A stretch of DNA of 64,000 nt from Ktedonosporobacter rubrisoli. GTDB lineage: Bacteria > Chloroflexota > Ktedonobacteria > Ktedonobacterales > Ktedonobacteraceae. The translations under genes and the position numbers were made by a program. Below, one piece after another: positions 1 to 8,160 of this stretch. The notes below the pieces were generated by a model. It searched no databases, had not been told where the DNA came from, and saw nothing but the letters and a program-made list of their open reading frames with translations. The stretch covers positions 992,001-1,056,000 of the forward strand of contig NZ_CP035758.1 of assembly GCF_004208415.1 (NCBI RefSeq), given 5' to 3'. Position 1 is the stretch's first letter; every line of letters begins with the position of its first letter.

Positions 1-819
1 GCCTTCAATAGCGTTAGTGCCTATATCGCGCCGCTCAAAGACCTTATACTAGATACTGGAAGTCAGCGCCGTAAAGATGTTGCTAGCCTGGTTGCTCAGA
101 GCAGATTGCTCCAATCAGTGCTAGGATGGCATTTCACCGGCTTAAAAATAGCAGCTTCCTATGGCCAGGAAGCTGTCCTCTATAGCGAGCAGGCCGAAGA
201 TGTATTGCTACAGATCAGTGCACTCAAGTGCCTGGCCTGGACCTACTATTACGATCAACGAAGCAAAGAGGCGCTTAACAGCATGCTATGCGCCAGAGAA
301 GTCATGCTACAACATAAATCCTCCATGCCAGATTACATATATAACAATGTCTATAGCACACTGGCACTCATGCAAACTAAAAATAACATTGACGCCACCC
401 GAACCCTTCTTCTTGCCGAGAAAAGTGTGAGAGATGATGCATGTCATATCTATGTTGATCCGCCCGTGAGCACTTTTATTCGCAATGCCGGCATCACCTT
501 CTATCAAGCAAAAAATTATACTCAAGCAATGAATATGTTGAGCCAGCTCGTCAATACAGATGATCTTACGGTAAAACGCTCGCTCCCAGAACGTACGCGT
601 ATCGAGATCATCAATACAATGACGCTGACCTTGCTAAAAAGTCCAAAGAAGGATATGGAGAAAACATTGCATCTCTGGCAAGCGGGCATGCAAGGAGCTC
701 AGGCTTTACGCAGCGAGCAGCGCTACAGCGAGGCTTCTCTTGCCTATGAAATTATGCAAGCGCTCTGGCCTGGCGAGAAGCGCGTGGGCGAGGTACGTAA
801 TCTGCTCGTTCACTGGTAA
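1..819 (+). CDS. TPR-type regulator, 5'-truncated by window edge
   Basis: The reading frame is open from base 1, so the gene starts upstream of the window; a TTG at 106 is only an internal codon. The visible roughly 270 residues are helical and TPR-like, and the C-terminus closely parallels the next gene: both end in an EVRxLLVHW sequence preceded by a similar LW/IW-xGE segment. By analogy the missing N-terminus probably carried an XRE helix-turn-helix; this is inference. It lies 63 bp upstream of its paralogue on the same strand, so the two look like a tandem duplication. No effector can be named. Confidence 0.75.
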   Translation, partial: AFNSVSAYIAPLKDLILDTGSQRRKDVASLVAQSRLLQSVLGWHFTGLKIAASYGQEAVLYSEQAEDVLLQISALKCLAWTYYYDQRSKEALNSMLCAREVMLQHKSSMPDYIYNNVYSTLALMQTKNNIDATRTLLLAEKSVRDDACHIYVDPPVSTFIRNAGITFYQAKNYTQAMNMLSQLVNTDDLTVKRSLPERTRIEIINTMTLTLLKSPKKDMEKTLHLWQAGMQGAQALRSEQRYSEASLAYEIMQALWPGEKRVGEVRNLLVHW

Positions 820-882
820 TCTTCTGGGCAGGCGAAGAGAAAAAGTCAAGACAAAAATGATGGAGATGGTGAGGGTCGGCAT

Positions 883-2247
883 ATGGAACGCACGAGGTTG
901 GCAGAGGCGCGCAAACAGAGACATTGGACCCTGGAAGAGGCTGCCGAACGGCTTGAATGTACTATTCAATCACTTCATCGTTGGGAGAAGGGCATCGTTA
1001 CGCCCCATTCCTACAACATTCGCAAACTTTGTGACGTCTATGGCGTAAGCGCAGACGATCTAGGATTAGAAGAAAAAAGCTTCAACGTACAAGATACTGA
1101 AAATAATGCAGCAAAATATCTTCGTTCTGATTTGTCAATGTATCTCATGTTCCTTACAATCGCTGAATATAACACTTATTGGCAAGTACAAGACACGCTT
1201 AGCAAAGCTATAGAGGAGTTTCCCATGGATACAGGCGCTGAGGCAACACAACAGCGGCATAAAGCTTTGCAGCGCTTAGCAATGTTCCCCCTGCTTCTCA
1301 AAGGCCAGCGGCCAGCCGAAGAATTAGTAAATGTTTGCGCTGCAGGCTTAACAGCCTGTGGTTATCTTGCGATTAGCAACCATGAGGATATACAATTCGC
1401 AGCCTCAATGATTACAACCTACCTATCTCTTCTACAATCGATAACTGATTCTCCTAAATATCAAAAAGCTGCCGCCGCCTTAATTGCGCAAGCCTTTCAA
1501 CTCCAATCAAGAGTAAGTTATCACCTTCAGGGTGTTCTACCCGCTATTAGTTTTGCAGAGCAAGCAGTGAATTGGGCAAGAAAAAGCCAGAATAAAATTA
1601 TCCTCATCATGGCTCAGCGAGAATTGCTAGCCGCCTACGAATGGACAGCCCTGCAATACCGCCCGCAAGCGTTGCACATTGCCGAAGAAACACAGCATTT
1701 GATGGAGGCAAAGCAAGGCCCAAAACCTGCGTCAATGCTTCAGTCATGGGCCTATACAGGCCTTGCCAAGTATCAAGCCCTTAATAGGCGCAAAAATGAG
1801 ATGGAGCTTGCTCTAGAAAGGGCTGAAGAAACCTTCTTTTCAGAACAGGCTGAGTATGTTCCAATCTACATTGTTCACAGTCATGCACGCCTATTAAGAC
1901 ATAAGGCTATCTCTTACGCCTATCTTGGCGATCAAACCCGGGCATTAAACATCTTTGGCAGCATCATCGACTTGAAAAATAGCAATTTCAACGCGCTGCT
2001 TCCAATGGCTGAACGCACTTACCTGGGTGTGCTTAGCGAAACAATGTTCTCATCGCTGAAAGTTCCACGGGAGAAGAAAGATAAAGAGCTTTCAATCGCT
2101 CTCTGGAAAACTGTGCTTGAGAAAGCCACACACTTACAAAGCGAAACATACTTTAACGAAGCAAGCTCTGCATACCAGATTATAGAGGGCATCTGGTCTG
2201 GTGAAAGGGATATTACCGAGGTGCGTGATCTGCTCGTCCACTGGTAA
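883..2247 (+). CDS. XRE-family HTH regulator with TPR-like C-terminal domain
   Basis: 454 aa. Residues 1-60 form an XRE/Cro HTH (LEEAAERLECTIQSLHRWEKG is the turn and recognition region). The rest, from about residue 80, is helical and TPR-like, an arrangement shared with RRNPP-type peptide-sensing regulators (PlcR, NprR, Rap relatives) and with a large family of uncharacterised Ktedonobacteria proteins. The ATG at 883 follows a purine-rich GAGGGT. It is paralogous to the truncated gene just upstream; both end in LLVHW. An 18-codon ORF with an excellent ribosome-binding site begins 19 bp after the stop. Regulator status is well supported by the HTH; the ligand is unknown, and peptide sensing is only a structural analogy. 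Confidence 0.85.
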   Translation: MERTRLAEARKQRHWTLEEAAERLECTIQSLHRWEKGIVTPHSYNIRKLCDVYGVSADDLGLEEKSFNVQDTENNAAKYLRSDLSMYLMFLTIAEYNTYWQVQDTLSKAIEEFPMDTGAEATQQRHKALQRLAMFPLLLKGQRPAEELVNVCAAGLTACGYLAISNHEDIQFAASMITTYLSLLQSITDSPKYQKAAAALIAQAFQLQSRVSYHLQGVLPAISFAEQAVNWARKSQNKIILIMAQRELLAAYEWTALQYRPQALHIAEETQHLMEAKQGPKPASMLQSWAYTGLAKYQALNRRKNEMELALERAEETFFSEQAEYVPIYIVHSHARLLRHKAISYAYLGDQTRALNIFGSIIDLKNSNFNALLPMAERTYLGVLSETMFSSLKVPREKKDKELSIALWKTVLEKATHLQSETYFNEASSAYQIIEGIWSGERDITEVRDLLVHW

Positions 2248-2254
2248 ACCACAG

Positions 2255-2309
2255 GAGGGGTAAAAATGGATCAGGCTGCGCGCAGCAAGCTTTTGCCCCT
2301 TTACCCCTC
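2255..2309 (+). promoter_or_regulatory. 10-bp perfect inverted repeat enclosing the mini-ORF start
   Basis: GAGGGGTAAA (2255-2264) is perfectly complementary to TTTACCCCTC (2300-2309); a second small palindrome, CTGCGCGCAG, sits in the loop. No T-run follows. It could be a Rho-type transcript end for the regulator or an SD-sequestering structure for the mini-ORF. Confidence 0.5.
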
Positions 2310-2322
2310 TTCACAGCATTGA
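2266..2322 (+). CDS. candidate 18-aa peptide downstream of XRE-TPR regulator
   Basis: An ATG at 2266 lies 5 bp after a perfect Shine-Dalgarno (AGGAGGGG, 2253-2260) and opens an 18-codon frame ending in TGA at 2320-2322. The peptide, MDQAARSKLLPLYPSSQH, has no hydrophobic signal sequence. Position and size resemble the short signal-peptide genes that follow RRNPP regulators, but nothing in the peptide itself proves a role. The Shine-Dalgarno is buried in a 10-bp stem with the 3' part of the frame, so translation could be self-limited, or the SD match could simply be one arm of a transcript-end hairpin. The ORF could therefore be fortuitous. Confidence 0.3.
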   Translation: MDQAARSKLLPLYPSSQH

Positions 2323-2329
2323 TTGTATG

Positions 2330-2695
2330 CTAAGAAATGCGTTCAAAGACGTCTGCACCTACCGTTGTTGCCTCCCACGGCCCCAATTGTTGGTTTCTAG
2401 CAGGTGCGCCTTCCGCTTCGGCAGTCAATCTCTCACTGGCTACCAGGGTGAAAAGCGTCTCAATACGGCCTTCGCGCAGCATTCCTGTCCACGAAACTAC
2501 GAATTTCGTATATGGAGACCCATTGAGCACAAAACTTATAAGGTTTTCCTGGTGGACGCCCACAATAGCAATCTCGTGGCCTTTGATGCGACCATCCACT
2601 TTTGATCTAAACCATCCTGCTATTCGTCCGTTTGACTCGTCAGTGATCTCAAGCTGTGATCCATACTGATTTCGCCAGGAACCCTTCAAGGCCAT
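2330..2695 (-). CDS. avidin/streptavidin-family protein
   Basis: 121 aa from the ATG at 2695, chosen because a perfect AGAGGAGG lies 9 bp upstream; the frame is open further upstream but that segment looks non-coding. The sequence follows the avidin fold: GSWRNQYGSQLEI matches GTWYNQLGSTFIV of streptavidin, GRIAGWFRS matches GALTGTYES, SWTG matches TWSG, and WEATTVGADVF matches WKSTLVGHDTF. The biotin-site Asn, Ser, the Trp120 equivalent and the Asp128 equivalent are kept. The Tyr43 equivalent is Phe, the Trp108 position is Phe, and Trp79 is not kept, so affinity or ligand may differ. No signal peptide is visible. The nearest gene is an erythromycin-esterase homologue, with no obvious functional link. 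Family assignment is strong; biotin binding is untested. Confidence 0.8.
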   Translation of the reverse strand: MALKGSWRNQYGSQLEITDESNGRIAGWFRSKVDGRIKGHEIAIVGVHQENLISFVLNGSPYTKFVVSWTGMLREGRIETLFTLVASERLTAEAEGAPARNQQLGPWEATTVGADVFERIS

Positions 2696-2865
2696 TACTA
2701 TTTTCCTCCTCTTAAATTTGTTCTCGCTTTTCTCCATAATGCACGCACAAGCAGAAGAAAAGGTTACATCGCAGCAAGTGATGCGATTGTTCACTCTTGC
2801 CTAGCGATAAGCCAGAGCCTGGCTACATTGAGCTTATCCGAAGTAGGCTGAAGGAAATGTATGCT

Positions 2866-4179
2866 TTAGCCTTTGAGGTATGGCCAACCCTCCTTGTCAT
2901 AGGCCGTCGTATCAAGGGTAGCGAACCAATCGAAATCTGTGAAGCTTTGGGGACCCAGCGATTCCGTATAGCTCCTATTGTTTGTACTGCCAGAGCGAAG
3001 AGGAAGTGTGGCAATTTCCGCAGTCGGCAGCCCTTGCCCTTGATGGGTGGGAATAAACCGCACCGGCCCGGGAGCTGCCGTGAACCGCTCCTCAAGCGTC
3101 CCGGCTTCTGGCTGGCCGATCCCGTGGACTGGCGAGGAGACTACGGCTGAGCCGATGGCGACATAGCGGCGACCGTACATTGTGTGCAGATGCGATCCAA
3201 CGGGCCACCAGTTTACCTCCTCACTCCCCAATTGCCACTGCACCTTTCCCCGCTTGAGATGGCTGTTATGAGCAAACACCAGGACCTTGCCTGACCCCTG
3301 TTCACGGGAGACGATGTAGGCAAGGTTGTCTGCCATCATGGAGGCCCGGATGCCGAGCAGGATGGCTTGACGTTTCTCGGACTCTTGCGCTAAGGCTGCA
3401 TGAAAGTTCAGGAGTTGTCGAGCCATTTCGGCAAAGTGGACGGCTTCCTGATAGCTACTCTCGTCGCTCCTGGCGACAAGTTCGGGACGGCGCACGCGCA
3501 GCTGCGAAATCAGCTCCTCTGTCTCGATCCGCAATGCGGAGGCTTCGGATGATCTCCCTATCGCTTGCGTCGGATCGAGCGTGGCAGCTGGATTCTCCCA
3601 GGCAGCATCTTGTCCGAGCAGCGGATCGATGCGCTTTCGATACTCCTGAGCAAGGGCCTCATCAACTAAGCTGAGGTAATCAAGGGCAACATGGAGTGTC
3701 TGACGGGGACTATCAGCGACCATATCAGTCGGGCTATCGAACCCATAGAAATGAAGTTTCCGCTGCTGCGCTGGATCAGCATTGTAGCGCCTCATCCACT
3801 CGACAAGTTCTCGATTTGCCTCAAACTTGCCGAAACCGTGGCTAAATCCAGCCTCCTGCACTGCCTCGTAGGAGGCCGGACCGCGACCAAGCACGTATTC
3901 GTTGACGATCTGGCCCTGCGGAAAACTGCTCTCAATGGCAATGGCGCTGTAGCCATGGGCTTCGACAAGGCGCTGGAAGAGCTTGTTGCGCAGGATCAGC
4001 AGATCTTTCCCTCCATGAAGTGCTTCTCCAAAGCCAAGCACGGCAACCGAATCGCCAGATGCGCCGATCACCTGATCAGCTGCGGCATTGAAGTCCGAGC
4101 GAGCATCGAGTGAGCATGAAATCGTCTCATGTACAATCCAGTCGTCGAGTGTCGCATATACTTCTGCTGCATGCGTCAT
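2866..4179 (-). CDS. erythromycin esterase family hydrolase
   Basis: 437 aa from the ATG at 4179, which has GGAGGG about 7 bp upstream. It matches the Ere family (PF05139): GEALHGGKD at residues 51-59 holds the conserved Glu and His of the active site, IESSFPQG follows, and FAHNSHLKRG near residue 300 carries the second catalytic His. Ere enzymes hydrolyse the macrolactone ester of macrolides using an activated water; many homologues in soil bacteria have other, unknown ester substrates. The length fits the family. There is no signal peptide, so it is probably cytoplasmic. Transcription is away from a 690-bp gene-free region. Macrolide resistance is possible but not shown. Confidence 0.85.
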   Translation of the reverse strand: MTHAAEVYATLDDWIVHETISCSLDARSDFNAAADQVIGASGDSVAVLGFGEALHGGKDLLILRNKLFQRLVEAHGYSAIAIESSFPQGQIVNEYVLGRGPASYEAVQEAGFSHGFGKFEANRELVEWMRRYNADPAQQRKLHFYGFDSPTDMVADSPRQTLHVALDYLSLVDEALAQEYRKRIDPLLGQDAAWENPAATLDPTQAIGRSSEASALRIETEELISQLRVRRPELVARSDESSYQEAVHFAEMARQLLNFHAALAQESEKRQAILLGIRASMMADNLAYIVSREQGSGKVLVFAHNSHLKRGKVQWQLGSEEVNWWPVGSHLHTMYGRRYVAIGSAVVSSPVHGIGQPEAGTLEERFTAAPGPVRFIPTHQGQGLPTAEIATLPLRSGSTNNRSYTESLGPQSFTDFDWFATLDTTAYDKEGWPYLKG

Positions 4180-4711
4180 GAATCTACCCTCCATTATTTT
4201 CACTTTACTATTCATCTAATGAGAAATTTTCTCCTTCTGCCGAATCTCACTCCTCTGCTCTCTTCTACCATCTGGGAATATGGGAGCCTGGGCAAGTGAG
4301 AACCCGCTCCGGGCTTCGGCAGGTCTCTTAGAAAACTGGATGCATGCATCTCCGATCCAAGCTGGCCGGGCTTTTTCTGGATCACGTCTCTACTGTACAA
4401 CACAGATGCAATATTAGAGGGTAAAAAGAGAGCCAGGCACGCGCATTTGGACAGCAATGAGGCTGAGACCGCTCAATACGCTTATAGTTCTGTGAGAGAC
4501 CGAAGAGGGTTTGGCAAAAAGTTTCAACCTCGAACTTGAGAGTTTTACATGAAGCTGGGCAACACTTTGCTCACTAGCAAGTCTTCCTAGAGCGACTGGC
4601 ATGAGCGTCGATCCTGGTGCGCAGCTATGAAGCCTAGAAGGTATACACAACTTTGTGCCGCTCATCCCTCATTCTATGAGTTTCTTGCACAGTAGAACTA
4701 TGACCACTTTG
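4180..4711. other. gene-free stretch
   Basis: No convincing gene. Short frames on the minus strand lack ribosome-binding sites and recognisable domains. It separates two divergently transcribed genes and presumably holds the promoter of the esterase gene, which I cannot place with confidence. Confidence 0.5.
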
Positions 4712-4760
4712 CGACATATCGAAAACTTTATTACGACATATCGAAAACTGTTTTATGATA
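4712..4760 (+). promoter_or_regulatory. paired 16-bp operator-like direct repeat and possible promoter
   Basis: CGACATATCGAAAACT occurs at 4712-4727 and again, identical, at 4734-4749, a 22-bp (two helical turns) spacing. The second copy overlaps a plausible -35 (TTACGA, 4731-4736), 18 bp before TATGAT (4755-4760). The core CGACATATCG resembles the CGATATATCG boxes at 44873-44913. It is likely an operator for the membrane-protein gene at 4870. Confidence 0.5.
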
Positions 4761-4869
4761 TTTGAAGCCTATATTTAACCTTAGAAATGCTGATATATCA
4801 AGAAAAAACTTTTGTCGCCATTCGATCAGTAAGCAAAATTCACGCACCTTACGTGAGAGGAGATTATTT

Positions 4870-5349
4870 ATGCCAAAAACGTTTGTCGCACCAGAGAGGG
4901 CAAGAGAGTTCGAACTGGGAACGCCAACCAGGTGGCTTGGATACGCGGCCTTTGCCTGGGGGCTTTTGTCAGGGCTGAACCATGCATATGTAAATTTCAT
5001 TCAGGATTTTAACCAGGCCATACACGCGAGTATAGGAATCTTCCTTCTAGTAGCGCTCCCAAGCCTGCTCTATTGGGCCGGAGCCTTTGTCGCTCTGGCC
5101 CTCGTTTCTAAGTGGGGAAGAAAGATACCAAGACTGCTTCTACTTATTCTCATATATATACTTGACCTTGTATTCCTTAAATTTGGCACCGGGCCGATCT
5201 TATCGGCAATACAGGGGCGGACAGCAGATTCCCAACTCTTCTACACCTGGGGTTGCTGGGTGCTCCTTGGGGCCATCCTCTTCATCTGTCTGAGCATCTC
5301 TGCAACCAGAGCGTTGGTAATTCAGCGAAGAAGCAGGCCAGCCAGCTAA
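4870..5349 (+). CDS. small integral membrane protein, unknown function
   Basis: 159 aa from the ATG at 4870, which follows GAGAGGAG at a good distance; in-frame codons upstream lack a ribosome-binding site. After a short charged N-terminus (to about residue 20) there are about four hydrophobic segments: around residues 22-42, 50-75, 83-103 and 128-150, the last followed by an Arg-rich tail. I do not recognise the family. It stands alone, behind a duplicated operator-like sequence, so expression is probably controlled by a dedicated repressor. Possibly a DoxX- or DUF-type membrane protein, but this is not supported by a motif. Confidence 0.6.
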   Translation: MPKTFVAPERAREFELGTPTRWLGYAAFAWGLLSGLNHAYVNFIQDFNQAIHASIGIFLLVALPSLLYWAGAFVALALVSKWGRKIPRLLLLILIYILDLVFLKFGTGPILSAIQGRTADSQLFYTWGCWVLLGAILFICLSISATRALVIQRRSRPAS

Positions 5350-5455
5350 CAAGAGATTAGCCGGCAAAAATTACTAATAGCGCGGAAAAGCTTCCATAGA
5401 GCAATCAGAACTGGTTTTCGTCCACCTGAAAGGGTTCGCGGAAACCATCAGCCAC

Positions 5456-6070
5456 TCAAGCAAGATAAGGCTCAAGGTAGCGCTGCAACAGGGTTTTCAA
5501 CTCATTTATCAGCACTTTCCGTTCAGCTTCCTCAGCCTTAAGTATCAGCCTCGGAACCGCTTTGAAGAGCTGGACGCTCATAGTCGCACTGAGTCTACGC
5601 TCTTTAGCAGGAAGGTGGGGGGCACGTACCTGAAAGCCAAGCTCAAAGCGGGCCTGGAGCTCTTTAGGCAGTTGCTGCGTCAGACCCGCTACGGCTAAGG
5701 AAGGTGGCGCATCAAACAAGATGTCGAAGGCAGGATGAGCCAGATGAAACGCAATCAAGCCGTCAACAACCTGATCGAGCCATTGGGAGAAGGGCAGCGC
5801 TGCTGCCTCCAGTGAAAAAATAGTGCCATAGACACCTTGGAGTTCCTCAATGTAGCGGGCCGCCAGAGCCTGGGCAATCTCTTCTTTATTAGAGAAGAAC
5901 TGATACAATGAGCCGGGCGAAATCTCGGCCTGAGCCGCAATCTGATGAGTGGTGACAGAATCAAAGCCCTCTTTCGCAAAGACGGTTTCAGCCGCATCAA
6001 GAATAGAAGCGATCCGCTGCAATCCTCGCGCTCGTCGCACGACAGGTCGTCCCTCTTTCTGCTGATCCAT
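5456..6070 (-). CDS. TetR/AcrR-family transcriptional regulator
   Basis: 204 aa from the ATG at 6070 (GGAG 6 bp upstream); a TTG four codons earlier is an alternative. Residues about 15-62 form the TetR HTH: RIASILDAAETVFAKEGF, then TTHQIAAQAEISPGSLYQFF, the classic recognition helix. The ligand-binding C-terminus has no assignable ligand. It is divergent from the tandem tautomerase gene at 6371, and the 300-bp intergenic region holds repeated GAC-TTTTAT-GTC boxes over a strong promoter. The likely role is repression of the tautomerase gene and of itself. Confidence 0.9.
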   Translation of the reverse strand: MDQQKEGRPVVRRARGLQRIASILDAAETVFAKEGFDSVTTHQIAAQAEISPGSLYQFFSNKEEIAQALAARYIEELQGVYGTIFSLEAAALPFSQWLDQVVDGLIAFHLAHPAFDILFDAPPSLAVAGLTQQLPKELQARFELGFQVRAPHLPAKERRLSATMSVQLFKAVPRLILKAEEAERKVLINELKTLLQRYLEPYLA

Positions 6071-6138
6071 AGAGTTCTCCAAATCTTCCTTCCCAACAAT
6101 GGCACTAGATTTTGTTTTTCCTTAATCTTCAAGAAAAA

Positions 6139-6216
6139 CGACTAAAACGACGCAAAACCATTGACTTTTATGTCTTTTTAGTCGTACAATACCAAGGTAA
6201 GCGACTTTTATGTCGC
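6139..6216 (+). promoter_or_regulatory. divergon promoter with operator repeats
   Basis: TTGACT (6161-6166) and TACAAT (6185-6190), 18 bp apart, form a good promoter reading toward the tautomerase. GACTTTTATGTC occurs twice (6163-6174 and 6203-6214); the second is widened to GCGAC/GTCGC arms (6201-6216). CGACTAAAA (6139-6147) and its complement TTTTAGTCG (6176-6184) form a further inverted pair. One site overlaps the -35, as expected for a TetR repressor. Confidence 0.65.
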
Positions 6217-6370
6217 CTATATAGTATAGCGCGGCAGGCTAACCTTGTCCACACGAAGAGGACATAGCCAGGGCTCCTTCATTTACGCGTGAGTGAAGCG
6301 CCCACCAAGCCTGCTGAGAGGAAATTCCTCACTCAATGACCAGGTAAATTAAGAAAGGATAGCAACACTA

Positions 6371-6790
6371 ATGCCAGTTCTTTTTATTGAGAGCCCAGAA
6401 GGGCTTAACGCAACCAGCAAAAGGGCACTCGTGCAAAAGACGATAGCTGCTATGTATGCAGCCTATCACTTGCCCGACGACCGCGTGTATATTCGTGAGT
6501 ACGCTATTGGAAACGGGGGGCACACGGATTTGAGCACAAGTGACGGGCACGTGCTCCTTAATCCTGAGCCTGTCAGGCCTGTCTTAAGCATGATTGCTCC
6601 GCCAAATCTGCCACTGGATGCCAAGCGCAAGTTGATACAGAATCTTACCGAGGCAGTTGCTGAAGTGTATCAGATCAGCGACAAGCGCGACATCTTGATC
6701 TTCCTGCAGGAACATCCGCTAGAAAATGCTGCCAACAACGGGTTCTTGCAATCCGAGAACCCGGCTTTCGCCATTCCTGACCTTCAGTAA
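6371..6790 (+). CDS. tandem-domain tautomerase (4-oxalocrotonate tautomerase superfamily)
   Basis: 139 aa, ATG at 6371 with GAAAGGA upstream. It begins Met-Pro-Val-Leu-Phe, so removal of Met exposes the catalytic Pro1 typical of the superfamily. There are two 4-OT-like halves: residues 1-60 and about 68-139, the second beginning RPVLSMIAPP and ending in ILIFLQEHPLENAANNG, which matches the family's terminal beta-hairpin. Only the first half has a free N-terminal Pro; the second is internal and cannot use that mechanism. Fused tautomerases (CaaD, MSAD, cis-CaaD types) act on halogenated or keto acids; the substrate here is unknown. It is probably repressed by the divergent TetR. Confidence 0.85.
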   Translation: MPVLFIESPEGLNATSKRALVQKTIAAMYAAYHLPDDRVYIREYAIGNGGHTDLSTSDGHVLLNPEPVRPVLSMIAPPNLPLDAKRKLIQNLTEAVAEVYQISDKRDILIFLQEHPLENAANNGFLQSENPAFAIPDLQ

Positions 6791-6954
6791 CTAGAGAGCC
6801 CATAAACTGATACCCGGTCAGATAGAGCTCTTTATAATGAGGTAGATAGCTGTGCTCAATCCGCCCTTAGAGAGGACTGAGTACAGCTTTAGTCTTGCTT
6901 TCTATCCAATCATCGAAAGCATGTAGCCAGAGAGGAGAGGTAAGCAAGCGTCCA

Positions 6955-7551
6955 TCAGGTGATAGTGATAACTGGGGACAAAGCAGCCATGACCAGCGTC
7001 AAGACATGTTGGGCCATCTCTTCCAAAGGAATGGTTCGTGGCTCCCGGCTCCATTGGGCGGCAGGGCCAAAGATGGTCCAACTAATAACCATGGCCGTGG
7101 TTTTTATGGTCTCCTCGGTAATGGGGATCTCGTCGGCAGCGCGCTTCAACCAGATCAGAAGGACCTCGCAGAGCTCTTGCTGTACAGCGACTTCAAAAAA
7201 GGGCTCAAACTGCTTATCAGCCGGCCTGATATAATCGCGAAAGAGGGCCAGAAACCTGAATACATCAAGGATCAGGCTATACAGGGTATGGCGCTGCAGG
7301 GTAGACGTAGCCGCAAGCTGACTTGAAATCGAGCGTCGGAACTTCTCACGCATCCACGCATCTAAAAGTGCATATTTATCGTCAAAGTGAGCATAGAACG
7401 TGGCCCGATTAACAGTAGCGCGCGCCGCTATCTCCTGTACCGAAATGGAATGGATGTTACGCTTCTCTTTGAGTAGCGCCATAAACGCCTGCAAGAGCAA
7501 TTGCCGGGTCCGCTTCACGCGTGGATCAGCGCTATTGCTTACTACGGACAT
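6955..7551 (-). CDS. TetR/AcrR-family transcriptional regulator
   Basis: 198 aa, ATG at 7551 with CAGGGAGAAA just upstream. The HTH lies in residues about 12-58: TRQLLLQAFMALLKEKR, then SVQEIAARATVNRATFYAHF. The C-terminal domain resembles the DhaS-like TetR_C group in its spacing and its W-rich helices, but no ligand can be inferred. It converges on the tautomerase gene and stands alone, with no divergent partner within 600 bp, so its target is not obvious from context. Confidence 0.88.
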   Translation of the reverse strand: MSVVSNSADPRVKRTRQLLLQAFMALLKEKRNIHSISVQEIAARATVNRATFYAHFDDKYALLDAWMREKFRRSISSQLAATSTLQRHTLYSLILDVFRFLALFRDYIRPADKQFEPFFEVAVQQELCEVLLIWLKRAADEIPITEETIKTTAMVISWTIFGPAAQWSREPRTIPLEEMAQHVLTLVMAALSPVITIT

Positions 7552-8160
7552 TGTTTCTCCCTGGCTTTGCTATGATCTTCTGTTCCTGAGGGAGTATACC
7601 CCAATAGTTATAGAACATCAATAGAGCAATCGCGGCCCAAAACCTCAATACGGCTCTCGTACATGTCGCAATCTACGATTTACCACTATAAAGTTTTTGC
7701 CATACCAGGCCTTAAACGATCCAAGCTTTCCTGCAAATTCCCCCTCCACAGTCCAACTGCTTATCAACGTCAGCTCGATGAGCCTGCAGAGCAGAATTTA
7801 CCCCAGGTAATACCTGCTGAGATGGATGCAGCATAATGAATAAGCAGCAATAAACGCAGGAAAAGCGAATAAGCCCTTTCCACTCTTAAGCAACAGGAAC
7901 ACAGCTCCTTAAAAGACATAACCATAAATTACAAGCATTACATTATTTTTTAGATTAATATATTATTTTGTATTATTATATACATTTGTATTTTATTTAG
8001 CATAATCTCAGCGAATGTTTTATTAAGAAATAATTAAAATTAGGTAATAAAGAGATAAAAGCCTTTAATTCTCTATTAAGGACTGATTAAAATAGGTAGT
8101 AATACCGATCCTAATAGGTAAGAGAGCGATACATTAAACCGATGAAAATGTAGGAGAATT
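7552..8160. other. gene-free AT-rich leader with three related direct repeats
   Basis: No gene seen. From about 7920 to 8110 the sequence is strongly AT-rich. Three imperfect copies of an ATTAAAATAGGTAATAA-like box occur at 8033-8050, 8085-8102 and 8111-8122 (the last is shorter), just upstream of the ATP-grasp gene. They may bind a regulator; I cannot place a promoter with confidence. Confidence 0.4.

Noticed and set aside
3691..4113. 140-aa plus-strand frame
   Set aside because: Antisense to the erythromycin-esterase homologue; no ribosome-binding site or domain.
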